From the NCBI RefSeq assembly GCF_040675535.1, contig NZ_JBFAPC010000002.1, forward strand, positions 19,501 to 83,500: a stretch of 64,000 bases of DNA, in the 5' to 3' direction. The DNA comes from Patulibacter sp040675535. Its GTDB lineage: Bacteria > Actinomycetota > Thermoleophilia > Solirubrobacterales > Solirubrobacteraceae. The first letter of the stretch is position 1, and each line of letters starts with the position of its first letter. The notes beneath the pieces are model-generated. The model searched no databases, had not been told where the DNA came from, and was given only the letters and a program-made list of their open reading frames with translations. Both the position numbers and the translations under genes were made by a program. Positions 46,226-55,742 of the stretch are shown here, piece by piece.

Positions 46226-46296
46226 CGCCGGATCGTAGGGCGGCGCGTGCGCCGTGGCACGCGATTCCCAGGGATTCCCAGGGTAGGGTCGACCGC

Positions 46297-47211
46297 ATGT
46301 CCAGCGCGATCCGCTTCTCGAGCTACGGCGACCCCGACGTCCTGGGACTCGACGACGTGCCCGACCCGGTGCCCGGTGCCGGCCAGGTGCTCGTGCGCGT
46401 ACGGGCCGCGGGCGTCAACCTCGCGGACTCCAAACGGCGCCGGGGGCTGTGGTCCGGCGGGAAGGACCTGTCCGCCCCGACCGGCGTCGGGTTCGACCTG
46501 GCGGGCGTCGTGGAGGCGGTCGGCGAGGGCGTCGCGTCGCCGGCGGTCGGCGACGAGGTCTTCGGGACCGGCACCCACACCTACGCGGAGCTCGCGCTGT
46601 CGACGCCCGCTCAGCTGGCGCTCCGGCCGGCAGAGGTCCCGTGGGAGGTCGCCGGGGGCGTCGGCGTGGCCGGCCGCACCGCGTACCGGGTCTTGCGCCA
46701 GCTGGAGGTCGGGCCGGGGGACACCCTGCTGATCCACGCGGCCGCCGGCGGCGTCGGGATCATCGCGACGCAGCTCGCGATCGCCTGGGGCGCGTCGGTC
46801 GTCGGCACCGCCGGGCCCGACAACCAGGCGTTCGTCCGCGAGCTCGGCGCCACGCCCGTCCGTTACGGCGACGGGCTCGCCGAGCGCGTGCGGGCGGCCG
46901 CGCCCGACGGCGTCGACGCGGTCCTCGACGCGTCGGGGCGCGGCGAGCTCGGCGTCTCCGTGGAGCTGGCGGGCGGGCCCGAGCGCGTGATCACGATCGC
47001 TGCGAGCGACGCCAAGGAGCACGGCGTGCGGTTCTCCGACAGCGACAAGGGCGTCGACGTGACCGACGCGTTCCCCGAGCTCGGCCGTCGGCTGGCGGCC
47101 GGCGACGTCGTCCTCCCGGTCTGGCGGACGTACCCGCTGGCCGAGGCCGCGGAGGCGCACCGGGCCAGCGAGAACGGACACCTCCGGGGCAAGATCGTCC
47201 TGCTGCCGTGA
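46297..47211 (+). CDS. zinc-independent quinone oxidoreductase-like MDR protein
   Basis: 304 residues. The GroES-like N-terminus begins IRFSSYGDPDVLGLDDVPDP, with GVGFDLAGVVEAVGEGV. The NADPH-binding half has LLIHAAAGGVGIIATQLAIA. The catalytic zinc ligands of alcohol dehydrogenases are missing, as in quinone reductases. TAGGGT (46284-46289) is 7 nt before the ATG. The stop overlaps the start of the CoA-transferase gene, suggesting a common pathway that cannot be named. Confidence 0.88.
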   Translation: MSSAIRFSSYGDPDVLGLDDVPDPVPGAGQVLVRVRAAGVNLADSKRRRGLWSGGKDLSAPTGVGFDLAGVVEAVGEGVASPAVGDEVFGTGTHTYAELALSTPAQLALRPAEVPWEVAGGVGVAGRTAYRVLRQLEVGPGDTLLIHAAAGGVGIIATQLAIAWGASVVGTAGPDNQAFVRELGATPVRYGDGLAERVRAAAPDGVDAVLDASGRGELGVSVELAGGPERVITIAASDAKEHGVRFSDSDKGVDVTDAFPELGRRLAAGDVVLPVWRTYPLAEAAEAHRASENGHLRGKIVLLP

Positions 47212-48605
47212 GCCCGGGGGAGCGTCGCCTCCGCGCGCTCCTGCAGGAGCTGCGGCTCGACCTGCCCGCAGCCGCGGCCACGATCCGCGGCGCCGACCCG
47301 GTCCTCGCCTGCCGCTACCCGCTGGGCGAGGCCGCGGCGGCGGTGCACGCCGCGGTCGGGTTGCAGGCGGCGCGGATCGGCGAGGACCGCGGGTTGGCAC
47401 CCCAGACCGTCGCGGTCGACGTCGCCCACGCGGCCGCCTCGCTGCGGGGGTTCCTCGACCAGGTCGTCGACGGGGAGACGCTCGACCCCGATCCGACCGG
47501 CCGGCTGCCGGGCGTCGGGCTGTTCGCCGCGCAGGGCGGCTGGGTCCAGACCTACGGCGCGTTCCCGCCGCTGCGGGAGCGGACGCTCGGCGTCCTGCGC
47601 TGCGACGACGACCGCGGCGCGATCGCCCGCGCCGTCGCCGGGTGGGACGCCGACGCGCTGGTCGACGCGCTGGTGGACGCCGGGGCGCCCGGCGCGACCG
47701 TCGGGACGGCCGCGGAGTGGGAGGCCTCCGACCAGGGCCGCGCGCTGCGGGCGCTGCCGCTCGTCGTCCTTGAGCGGATCGGCGACGCGCCGCCCGAGCC
47801 GTTCCCGGCCCTGCGGGATCCGCGGCCGCTGGACGGCGTGCGCGTCCTGGACCTCACGCGGATCATCGCCGGGCCCGCCTGCGGGCGGACCCTGGCCGAG
47901 CACGGCGCCGAGGTCCTGCAGATCGCCTCGCCACGGCTGCACAGCGTCCGCCGCGCCGCGATCGAGACGAGCCCCGGCAAGCGGGTCGTCCACCTCGACC
48001 TCACCGACCCGGGGTCGCTGGCGGCGCTCCGGGCGCTCGTGCCGGCCGCCGACGTCCTCTGCCAGAACGCCCGGCCCGGCGCGCTCGGCCGGCGGGGCCT
48101 GGGGGCGGAGCAGCTGGCGGAGCTGCGGCCGGGGATCGTCTACGTCTCGACCGACACCTACGGCCACGTCGGCCCGTGGCGCCTGCGGCCGGGCTTCGAG
48201 CCGCTCGCCCAGGCCGGCGTCGGCTGGGCGGACGAGCACCGCGACGCCGAGGGCCGGCCGACGATCGTGCCGGCGCTCCCGTGCGACTACGCCACCGGGT
48301 ACCTGGCGGCGCTCGGCGCGATGGCCGCGCTGCGCCGGCGGGTGATCGAGGGCGGCAGCTGGCACGTGCGCACCTCGCTGGCCCGGACCGCGATGTGGTT
48401 CCGCGACCAGGAGGGCCGCGTCGACCCCGCGGGCGCCCCCGGGACGCCGGCGGCCGCGACCGCCGGCCGGCGGATCCGGCTGGACGGCGGCTTCGGTGCC
48501 GTCGACCAGCTGGCGCCGGCCGTGACGATGTCCGGCACCCCGCCGCGCTGGGCGACTCCGGGCGGGCCGCCCGAGGACGGTCCGCCGGCGTTCCTGCCGC
48601 GGTGA
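47208..48605 (+). CDS. CoA-transferase family III (CaiB/BaiF-like) protein
   Basis: 465 residues. The second half holds the family start GVRVLDLTRIIAGPACGRTL, then VCQ-like LCQNARPGALGRRGLG and STDTYGHVGPWRLRPGF. The first 200 residues resemble the C-terminal part of the same family (WVQTYGAFPPLRERTLGVL, EWEASDQGRALRALPLVV), so the domain order looks rearranged relative to a plain CaiB. These enzymes move CoA between acids or racemise branched acyl-CoAs. GTG start overlapping the oxidoreductase stop by 4 bp. The substrate is unknown. Confidence 0.82.
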   Translation: MSPGERRLRALLQELRLDLPAAAATIRGADPVLACRYPLGEAAAAVHAAVGLQAARIGEDRGLAPQTVAVDVAHAAASLRGFLDQVVDGETLDPDPTGRLPGVGLFAAQGGWVQTYGAFPPLRERTLGVLRCDDDRGAIARAVAGWDADALVDALVDAGAPGATVGTAAEWEASDQGRALRALPLVVLERIGDAPPEPFPALRDPRPLDGVRVLDLTRIIAGPACGRTLAEHGAEVLQIASPRLHSVRRAAIETSPGKRVVHLDLTDPGSLAALRALVPAADVLCQNARPGALGRRGLGAEQLAELRPGIVYVSTDTYGHVGPWRLRPGFEPLAQAGVGWADEHRDAEGRPTIVPALPCDYATGYLAALGAMAALRRRVIEGGSWHVRTSLARTAMWFRDQEGRVDPAGAPGTPAAATAGRRIRLDGGFGAVDQLAPAVTMSGTPPRWATPGGPPEDGPPAFLPR

Positions 48606-48848
48606 GGATCGCGCCCGTCTCCCGAGGGGCCGGCCGGGCCGGCGGCCGCGGCGGGCGGCAGAGGCCGACGGGGCGAGGGCCGCTGCTGCGCTCGGCGCGT
48701 ATGCCCGGGACGCATGGACCTGCACGCCACGCATAGGGCCCGCGTGAGGCGAACACCGTCGCCGGCCGGGATCGCCGGGCCACGGGCCGCGCCGCGGCAT
48801 GGGTCGCGAGCACCTCCGCGGCGGGCCGCGGGCGGACTAGCCTGGGTC

Positions 48849-49742
48849 ATGGCCGAGCGGACCGAGATCACCTTCCCGTCGGGCGACGCGCACTGCGCCG
48901 CCTACCTCTACCGGCCCGAGGGGGCCGCGGGCGACGTGCCGTGCGTCGTCATGGCGCACGGCTTCAGCGCCACCCGCGACGACCGGCTGCCGGCCTTCGC
49001 CGAGCGCTTCCGGGCCGCGGGGCTGGCCGTCCTGCTCTTCGACTACCGGCACTTCGGGGCCAGCGGGGGCACGCCGCGGCAGCTGCTCGACGTCGGCCGG
49101 CAGCACGACGACTACCGCGCGGCCGTCGCGCACGCCCGGGGACTCGACGGCGTCGACCCCGAGCGCGTCGCGCTCTGGGGGACGTCGTTCAGCGGCGGGC
49201 ACGTGGTCGCCGTCGCGGCCGGGGACCGGCGGATCGCCGCCGTCGTCTCGCAGGCGCCCTACGCCGACGGGATCCCGACCGTCGCGCTCGTGCCGCCGAA
49301 GAACGTGGCGCGGTTCGCGGTCGACGGCCTGCGCGACCGGCTCGGGGCGCTCGCGGGTCGGCCGCCACGCCTGATCCCCGCCGTCGCGGCGCCGGGCGGC
49401 TACGCGGTCATGACCGCGCCGGAGGCCGAGCCCGGGTTCGCGTCGATCTCGGCCCCGGACGGCCGCTGGGAGAACGCGGTCGCGGCCCGACTGATGCTGA
49501 CGATGGCGCTCTACCGGCCCACGACCTCGGCGGCGAAGGTGACCGCGCCGCTCCTGGTCTGCGTCTGCGACGAGGACCAGACCACCCCGCCCGGGCCGGC
49601 GGTGGCGATGGGCGGCAAGGCGCCGCTCGGCGAGGTCCTGCACTACCCGATCGGCCACTTCGAGATCTACGTCGGCGAGCCGTTCGAGCGGGCGGTCACG
49701 GACCAGACGGCGTTCCTGCGCCGCGTGCTCGACGTCGGCTGA
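48849..49742 (+). CDS. alpha/beta hydrolase (dienelactone hydrolase-like)
   Basis: 297 residues. The nucleophile elbow is GTSFSGG (Ser in VALWGTSFSGGHVV), with the oxyanion strand VVMAHGFSATRDDR, a late Asp in VCVCDEDQTTPPG and the catalytic His in YPIGHFEIY. The overall plan suggests an esterase or related hydrolase. TAGCCT (48838-48843) ends 5 nt before the ATG. The 243 bp upstream, after the CoA-transferase gene, hold no other clear gene. Confidence 0.85.
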   Translation: MAERTEITFPSGDAHCAAYLYRPEGAAGDVPCVVMAHGFSATRDDRLPAFAERFRAAGLAVLLFDYRHFGASGGTPRQLLDVGRQHDDYRAAVAHARGLDGVDPERVALWGTSFSGGHVVAVAAGDRRIAAVVSQAPYADGIPTVALVPPKNVARFAVDGLRDRLGALAGRPPRLIPAVAAPGGYAVMTAPEAEPGFASISAPDGRWENAVAARLMLTMALYRPTTSAAKVTAPLLVCVCDEDQTTPPGPAVAMGGKAPLGEVLHYPIGHFEIYVGEPFERAVTDQTAFLRRVLDVG

Positions 49743-49829
49743 CGTCCGCGCCGCCGCTGCCGCGCGAGCCCGCCGTCGCCGCGGCGGGGACGCCGCCCGC
49801 CGGCGGCGTCGCGCCGCGGTCCGTGGCTC

Positions 49830-50849
49830 CTACAGCGGCGCGAGCACCGCCGTCGACGCGCCGCGCAGCTCCTCCGGCAGGCCGAACTCGGTGAACAGCC
49901 GGGTGTCGAGGAAGTTGTGGATGCCGACGATCCGGCCGTCGGCGATCTCGAGCACCGCGATCGACCACGGGCGGAAGACCTCGGGGTCCTCCGTCGGCTT
50001 GTAGGCGCCGAACGCGGGGGAGCCGCTGGCGACCGTCGGGACCAGCCGCGAGCCGCGGCACGCGGCGCCCGTCGTGCGGAGGAACGCGGCGACCTGCTCG
50101 GGACCGCGCAGCCAGAGCTCCAAGGGCGGCATCTGGAAGGTCGCGTCCTCGTGCAGCAGCGCGACGAGCGCGTCGACGTCGTAGCGCTCGAAGCAGTCGA
50201 CGTAGCGGTCGACGAGCTCGCGGTCGCCGTCACCGAGCGCGGTCAGGTCGTCGGACGGGGCGACGGTGTCGAGCGTCGCCCGCGCCCGCTGCAGCGCGCT
50301 GTTGACCGACGCGACGGTCGTCTCCAGCAGGTCGGCGACCTCGATCGCGCTCCAGTGCAGGACCGTGCGCAGGACGAGCACCGCGCGCTGGCGCGGCGGC
50401 AGGTGCTGCAGGGCCGTGACGAAGGCCAGGCGGATCGTCTCGCGGCCCGCGGCGATGTCGGCCGGGTCGCCGCTGGACGGCAGGATGCGGGCGTCGGGCA
50501 CCGGCTCGATCCAGGTGTTCTCCGGCAGACCGCCGAGGGCGCCGTCGGCGGTCGACGACGGGCCGAGGTCCATCGGCCGGGCGCGCTTCTTCGTGCCCTG
50601 CAGCGCGTCCAGGCAGACGTTCGTGGCGATCCGGTAGAGCCAGGACTTCAGCGCGGCGCGGTCGCTGAGCTTGTCCGACTTGCGCCAGGCGCGGACCATC
50701 GTCTCCTGCACCGCGTCCTCGGCCTCGAACCACGAGCCGAGCATCCGGTAGCAGTAGCCCGTGATCGCGGGGCGGAAGGTCTCGAGCTCCAGCTCGAGTC
50801 CCGGCGCCGCGGGGCGGCTCGTCGCGGATGCAGCCGTGCGGGGGACCAT
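49830..50849 (-). CDS. ECF-type RNA polymerase sigma factor with SnoaL-like domain (SigG-like)
   Basis: 339 residues. Region 2 is FRPAITGYCYRMLGSWFEAE with DAVQETMVRAWRK. Region 4 is LPPRQRAVLVLRTVLHWSAI with EVADLLETTVASVNSALQRA. A SnoaL-like domain fills residues about 205-330 (VDRYVDCFERYDVDALVALL). That layout marks the TIGR02960/SigG group, whose C-terminal domain may replace an anti-sigma factor. No anti-sigma gene is adjacent. TAGGAT (50861-50856) is 6 nt before the ATG. Confidence 0.88.
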   Translation of the reverse strand: MVPRTAASATSRPAAPGLELELETFRPAITGYCYRMLGSWFEAEDAVQETMVRAWRKSDKLSDRAALKSWLYRIATNVCLDALQGTKKRARPMDLGPSSTADGALGGLPENTWIEPVPDARILPSSGDPADIAAGRETIRLAFVTALQHLPPRQRAVLVLRTVLHWSAIEVADLLETTVASVNSALQRARATLDTVAPSDDLTALGDGDRELVDRYVDCFERYDVDALVALLHEDATFQMPPLELWLRGPEQVAAFLRTTGAACRGSRLVPTVASGSPAFGAYKPTEDPEVFRPWSIAVLEIADGRIVGIHNFLDTRLFTEFGLPEELRGASTAVLAPL

Positions 50850-50983
50850 CGCCCGATCCTAGGGCCGGTGTGCGCGGTCCACCAGGGTCAGATGTCACAA
50901 GGTGGTGGCCGTGCAGGTCGCCGCCGGGGAGTGGCGACGCGCCACGGGTCCGGCCCGCCCGCCGGCCCGGCGGGGCCCGGGGG

Positions 50984-52486
50984 TCAGAGCGCGAAGCCCC
51001 CGGCGCCGTCGAGCTCCACGGGGCCGTCGATCGGGTCCGAGCCCAGCAGGGTCGCGAGCACGCCCGCGTCCTCCGTGCGGCCGAAGCCCCGGCGACCGTC
51101 GGCGTCCAGCGCGACGACGGACCCCACGGCGGGGGCGCCGTCACGGTCGTAGGCGGCCGTGAACGTCTCCACCGTCCACGTGCCCGACGGGGCGGAGGCG
51201 ATCTCGCGGGTCGGCGTCGCGTCGACCGTGGCCTGGACGTCGTGGTGGGCGTACGGGACCGACGGCGGGGTCGCGGAGAGGAGTGCGAGACCGTGCTTGG
51301 TCAGGTACCAGCCGACGGCGCTGGCCAGCGCGAGGTCGTCCGGCCGCTCGCGTGCCCGGTCGGCCAGGGTGGCGATCGAGTGCGTGACGTAGTTGTTGGC
51401 GGGGCCGCCGAAGAGGGCCAGGCCGCCCGTGACGCTGAGCGGGCGGGCCGGGTCGTCGACGACGAGGCCGAGCTCGTTCGCGCCGACCTGGACCGCGCAC
51501 GGGAAGCAGGAGTAGAGGTCGACGAGCGCGACGTCGTCCGCCGTCGTGCCGGTGTGGTCGAACAGCGCGCGGCCGGACGCGGCGATCGCGGGGGAGCGGT
51601 CGAGGTGCTCGCGCTCGCCGACGAACCAGTGGTCCGACGCCGCGGCGGTGCCGTGGACGAAGACCCAGCGGTCGCGGGGGATGCCGGCGGCCTCGGCGGC
51701 CTCGACGCTCGTCAGCAGGAGCATCGCGGCCTGGTCGACGCCGATGTCGGCGTTCATGTGGCGGGTGTACGGGTCGCTGATCAGGCGGTTCCGCGGCCCG
51801 GGGGTCGCCAGCTGCTCGGCGGTCATCGCCTCGCGGGCCCAGCCCTGGGGGTGCTCGGCGGCCAGCGTGCTGTACCGCGCCCACCACTCGCCGATCCACG
51901 CGCGCTGCTCCTCGGTGCTGCGGCCGGCGGCGTGGCGCAGCCGGTGCTCGAAGAGCGGGTAGTACGAGATCGGGAACGCGAGGCCGGCGGCGAGCTCGGC
52001 CTCGTGCGACGGCGGGCGGTCGGTGCCGAGGACGCGGGTCGGTGCGGTGCCCTCGGGCTGCAGCTCCCAGCCCGTCGAGCCGCCGGACATCATCGCCGCG
52101 CGGAACGCCGTGCCGACCTCGCCGCCGCCGAGCAGGGCGACGTCGAGCTCGCCCGCCGCGATCCGCTGCGCGGCGTCGGCCAGGAGCGCGATCGGGCTGT
52201 TGCCGCCGATCACCGTGCGGACCGTCTCCCGCGGCGCGATGCCGAGCTCGCGGGCCACCAGCGCCCCGGGGTCGGGGACCGGCCAGCAGAAGACGTCGAC
52301 GATCCCGAGGCTCTCCACCTTCTGCAGCAGCGCGTCGCCGCCGGGGCCGGCGTCCGCGGCCGCCGCCCGCGCGGCCTCGACCATGAGGTCCAGCGGCGTC
52401 CGGGTCGTGACCTCGCCCTTCGCGGGCCGGTCCGTGACCTGCCCGGTGCCGACGAGGACGGGAGTGCGCGGGTCGATCGTGCTCAC
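50984..52486 (-). CDS. thiolase-like acetyl-CoA acetyltransferase (SCP-x type)
   Basis: 500 residues from a GTG at 52486. RTPVLVGTGQVTDRPAKGEV starts the fold. The IGGNSPIALLADAAQRIAAG region replaces the Cys-containing loop of classic thiolases, so the usual nucleophile is not seen. The C-terminal half has LYSCFPCAVQVGANELGL and SVTGGLALFGGPANNYVTHS, as in the SCP-x thiolase group. It would act in fatty or sterol side-chain breakdown. An upstream 19-nt motif is shared with the acyl-CoA dehydrogenase gene. Confidence 0.82.
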   Translation of the reverse strand: MSTIDPRTPVLVGTGQVTDRPAKGEVTTRTPLDLMVEAARAAAADAGPGGDALLQKVESLGIVDVFCWPVPDPGALVARELGIAPRETVRTVIGGNSPIALLADAAQRIAAGELDVALLGGGEVGTAFRAAMMSGGSTGWELQPEGTAPTRVLGTDRPPSHEAELAAGLAFPISYYPLFEHRLRHAAGRSTEEQRAWIGEWWARYSTLAAEHPQGWAREAMTAEQLATPGPRNRLISDPYTRHMNADIGVDQAAMLLLTSVEAAEAAGIPRDRWVFVHGTAAASDHWFVGEREHLDRSPAIAASGRALFDHTGTTADDVALVDLYSCFPCAVQVGANELGLVVDDPARPLSVTGGLALFGGPANNYVTHSIATLADRARERPDDLALASAVGWYLTKHGLALLSATPPSVPYAHHDVQATVDATPTREIASAPSGTWTVETFTAAYDRDGAPAVGSVVALDADGRRGFGRTEDAGVLATLLGSDPIDGPVELDGAGGFAL

Positions 52487-52798
52487 GCCCCCATCATGCC
52501 GTGCGTGAGCGGGAAGTGCCACGTCCTACTTGTCGCCTCGCGGTCCCCGGGGTCGCACCCGGGCGATTGCCCGCCGCAGCCGGGCGGCCCACGGGTGAGC
52601 ATCGACTCCTGGACCCCAGAGGTGCAGAAGTCGATGCTTCGGCCCACGAGCGGCGGCCTACGCACCGCGCCGCGGAGAGTTGGCGCGCAAACGCTCGCCC
52701 GTTGTGACGTGAGCGCAACGTGCGCGGGCGTACGGTCGCCCCACTGACCCCGGCGACGCGGAGAGCGTCGTCGCCACGCAAGCACCACGGAGCACTCG
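52487..52798. other. divergent intergenic region between thiolase and aldehyde dehydrogenase genes
   Basis: 312 bp. It holds the shared motif (52512-52530), an inverted repeat AGCATCGACT (52598-52607) with AGTCGATGCT (52629-52638), a -10-like TACGGT (52731-52736) and GGAG just before the aldehyde dehydrogenase start. No gene is visible. Confidence 0.5.
52512..52530 (-). promoter_or_regulatory. shared motif upstream of the thiolase gene
   Basis: On the minus strand it reads AGTAGGACGTGGCACTTCC, 26 nt before the thiolase GTG. It matches 8857-8875 in 17 of 19 positions, again in the sense orientation to a beta-oxidation-type gene. Confidence 0.5.
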
Positions 52799-54295
52799 AT
52801 GGCCACCGCCAGCGTCACCCCCGGCACCCACGCCCGCGCCTTCCTGTCGGGCACCAAGCAGCTGATCATCGACGGCGAGCACGTCGACGCCGCCGACGGC
52901 GAGACGTTCGAGACGATCGACCCCGGCACCGGCGAGGTCCTGACCTCGGTCGCGCACGGCAAGAAGGAGGACGTCGACCGCGCCGTGCGCGCCGCGCGCA
53001 AGGCGCTCGACGGCCCGTGGAAGTCGATGACCCCGTCCGAGCGCGGCCGCGTCATCCACCGCCTCGGCGACCTGATCATGGAGAACCTCGACCAGCTGGC
53101 CGAGCTCGACTCCCTCGACAACGGCAAGGCGAAGGCCGTCGCCGCGGCCGCCGACGTCCCGCTCGCGGCCGACAACTTCTGGTACATGAGCGGCTGGGCG
53201 ACGAAGCTCCGCGGCTCCACCGTCCGCCCGTCGCTGCCCTACATCCCGGGCGGCGAGTTCCACGCCTACACGACGAAGGAGCCGGTCGGCGTCGTCGCGC
53301 AGATCATCCCGTGGAACTTCCCGCTGCTGATGGCGGCCTGGAAGGTCGGCCCGGCGCTGGCCACCGGCTGCACGATCGTCCTGAAGCCCGCCGAGCAGAC
53401 GCCGCTCTCGGCCATCCGCCTCGGCGAGCTGGCCCTCGAGGCCGGGATCCCCCCGGGCGTCCTCAACGTCATCACCGGCTTCGGCGACGCGGGCGCCGCG
53501 CTGGCCGAGCACGAGGACGTCGACAAGGTCGCGTTCACGGGCTCGACCGAGGTCGGCAAGCTCATCGCCCAGGCGGCCGGCAAGACGAACCTCAAGCGCG
53601 TCTCGCTCGAGCTCGGCGGCAAGAGCCCGAACATCATCCTCGGCGACGCCGACGTCCCGGCGGCCATCGCCGGCGCGGCGAACGGCATCTTCTTCAACCA
53701 GGGCGAGGTCTGCACCGCCGGCTCGCGCCTCTACATCCAGAACGACCTCTTCGACGAGGTCGTCGCGGGCGTCAGCGACGCCGCCAACACCATCAAGGTC
53801 GGCCACGGCCTGCAGCCGGACACCGAGATGGGCCCGCTCGTCTCCTCCGAGCAGTTCGACCGCGTGACCGGCTACCTGAAGATCGGCACCGACGCCGGCT
53901 CCCGGGCGGTCGCGGGCGGCAACGCCATCGACGGCCCCGGCTACTTCGTGCAGCCGACCGTCCTCGTCGACACCACGGACGACGCCCGCATCGTCCGCGA
54001 GGAGATCTTCGGGCCGGTCGTCGTCGCGATGCCGTTCCAGGACGTCGACGAGCTGGCCGCCAAGGCCAACGACTCGGTCTACGGGCTCGCGGCCGGCATC
54101 TGGACCAAGGACCTGAGCAACGCGCACAAGCTCGCGGCGCGGATCAAGGCGGGCACGGTGCACGTCAACACGTACCACATCTACGACGCAGCGCTGCCCT
54201 TCGGCGGCTACAAGCAGTCGGGCTGGGGCCGCGAGATGGGCGAGGAGGTCCTCTCGGCCTACCAGGAGACGAAGTCGGTGATCGTCCAGCTGTAA
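52799..54295 (+). CDS. NAD(P)-dependent aldehyde dehydrogenase
   Basis: 498 residues, full length. The substrate site is complete: catalytic Cys in FFNQGEVCTAGSRL, general-base Glu in SLELGGKSPNII, and the cofactor site FTGSTEVGKLI. IPWNFPLLMAAWKVGPALA is the Asn region. It oxidises an aldehyde to the acid. GGAG at 52790-52793 supports the start. It faces the thiolase gene across a 312-bp control region, so both may belong to a lipid or alcohol degradation route. Confidence 0.95.
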   Translation: MATASVTPGTHARAFLSGTKQLIIDGEHVDAADGETFETIDPGTGEVLTSVAHGKKEDVDRAVRAARKALDGPWKSMTPSERGRVIHRLGDLIMENLDQLAELDSLDNGKAKAVAAAADVPLAADNFWYMSGWATKLRGSTVRPSLPYIPGGEFHAYTTKEPVGVVAQIIPWNFPLLMAAWKVGPALATGCTIVLKPAEQTPLSAIRLGELALEAGIPPGVLNVITGFGDAGAALAEHEDVDKVAFTGSTEVGKLIAQAAGKTNLKRVSLELGGKSPNIILGDADVPAAIAGAANGIFFNQGEVCTAGSRLYIQNDLFDEVVAGVSDAANTIKVGHGLQPDTEMGPLVSSEQFDRVTGYLKIGTDAGSRAVAGGNAIDGPGYFVQPTVLVDTTDDARIVREEIFGPVVVAMPFQDVDELAAKANDSVYGLAAGIWTKDLSNAHKLAARIKAGTVHVNTYHIYDAALPFGGYKQSGWGREMGEEVLSAYQETKSVIVQL

Positions 54296-54397
54296 GCCCG
54301 GCGTTCTGCGCCGAATCGGATGAAGGACGGCGACGGCGGGCCCTCGGGTCCGCCGTCGCCGTCCGCCGGGTCATCACTTCGCGAGTAGGATCGCGGG

Positions 54398-55591
54398 ATG
54401 AGCCCCGCGGACGCGACGGACGCCACCGAGGACGTCCGCGAGCGGATCGCGGCGCTGCCGTCCGAGCTCGGCGCCGTCCTGCGGCCCGTGCTGCCGTCGG
54501 TGGCCGACGAGATCCTCGTCGCCATCCGGGCCGACGTCCCCGAGTACCGGCGGCCGTTCAGCGGGGAGTTCGGCCGCGTCGTCCGCCGCGGCGTCGAGTT
54601 CTCGCTCGGGGAGTTCGTGGCGTTCGTCGAGGACCCGGCACGCGAGTCCCAGAACGACCGGATGATCGAGGAGCTCGGCCGCGGCGAGGTCCGGGCGGGA
54701 CGGACGCTCGACGCGCTGCAGTCGGCCTACCGGACCGGGGCGCGCGTGGCGTGGCGGCGGTTCGCAGACGTCGTGCGCGAGGACGGTGCCGACGCGGCGG
54801 TGCTGGTGCCGCTGGGGGAGGCGATCTTCGCCTACATCCACCGGCTCGCCGGGCTCTCGGTCACCGGCTGGGCGCACGAGCAGTCGCTGCGGGCGGGCGC
54901 GACGCAGCGCTCCCGCGACCGGCTCGTGCGGCTCGTGGTCGGCGACCGCGCGCCGGAGGACCTCGACGCCGCCGCCGTCGAGCTGCAGTGGACCCCGCCG
55001 GCCCGGCTGGCCGTCGTGGTCGTCGCGGGCGCCGACGGGCCGGGGGACCTGCTGCGCATCGACCCGCGCATCGTCGCGGCCGTGGTCGACGGGGTGGCCG
55101 TCGCGCTCGTGCCCGCCCGGGGCGTCCTGGCCCGCGCGGAGGGCGCGCTCGCCGGGACGGCCGCGGTGATCGGGCCCGTCGTCGGGTGGGCGGACGTCAC
55201 GCGCTCGCACCGGCGGGCGAGCACCCTGGCGGGCCTCGTGGCGACCGGCCGGGTCACGGCCGGGGACGGCCCGGTGCTCGCCGACCGGCACCTCACCGAC
55301 CTCGTCGTGCACGGCGACGGCGAGGCCGCCGACGACCTCGCCGCCGACGTCCTGGGGCCCCTGGACGCGGAGCCCGACGGGCGCCGCGAGCGGCACCTCG
55401 AGACGCTGCGCGCGTGGCTCGACCACCGCGGCCACGGCCCGCGGATGGCCGAGGCGCTGCACCTGCACCCGCAGACGGTCCGCTACCGGATGGCCCGGCT
55501 GCGCGAGACCCTCGACGTCGACCCCGAGGACGCCGAGGCGCGCTTCGCGCTCGAGCTCGCGCTGCGGCGGCGCGGGGTCCGCGGGGGCTGA
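54398..55591 (+). CDS. PucR/CdaR-type transcription regulator
   Basis: 397 residues. The N-terminal two-thirds is a helical sensor region of the DUF/GGDEF-like PucR type (RGVEFSLGEFVAFVEDPARE, DALQSAYRTGARVAWRRFAD). The C-terminus is the PucR helix-turn-helix: TLRAWLDHRGHGPRMAEALHL and PQTVRYRMARLRETLDVD. These proteins often control degradation genes, and the preceding aldehyde dehydrogenase gene is the obvious candidate. TAGGAT (54386-54391) ends 6 nt before the ATG. Confidence 0.85.
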   Translation: MSPADATDATEDVRERIAALPSELGAVLRPVLPSVADEILVAIRADVPEYRRPFSGEFGRVVRRGVEFSLGEFVAFVEDPARESQNDRMIEELGRGEVRAGRTLDALQSAYRTGARVAWRRFADVVREDGADAAVLVPLGEAIFAYIHRLAGLSVTGWAHEQSLRAGATQRSRDRLVRLVVGDRAPEDLDAAAVELQWTPPARLAVVVVAGADGPGDLLRIDPRIVAAVVDGVAVALVPARGVLARAEGALAGTAAVIGPVVGWADVTRSHRRASTLAGLVATGRVTAGDGPVLADRHLTDLVVHGDGEAADDLAADVLGPLDAEPDGRRERHLETLRAWLDHRGHGPRMAEALHLHPQTVRYRMARLRETLDVDPEDAEARFALELALRRRGVRGG

Positions 55592-55742
55592 GGGGCGGGG
55601 GAGGAGGGCCGCCGGCCGCGCGCGCCGGTCCGGCCGAGCCTCCGGAGGAGCACCGCAGGATGGCGTGCAGCGCTCGGCCCGGTCGCCCGCCGCACCTACT
55701 CTCGATGGTCGCGTCCGGCTGCCGCCCCGACGCACCCCCATC

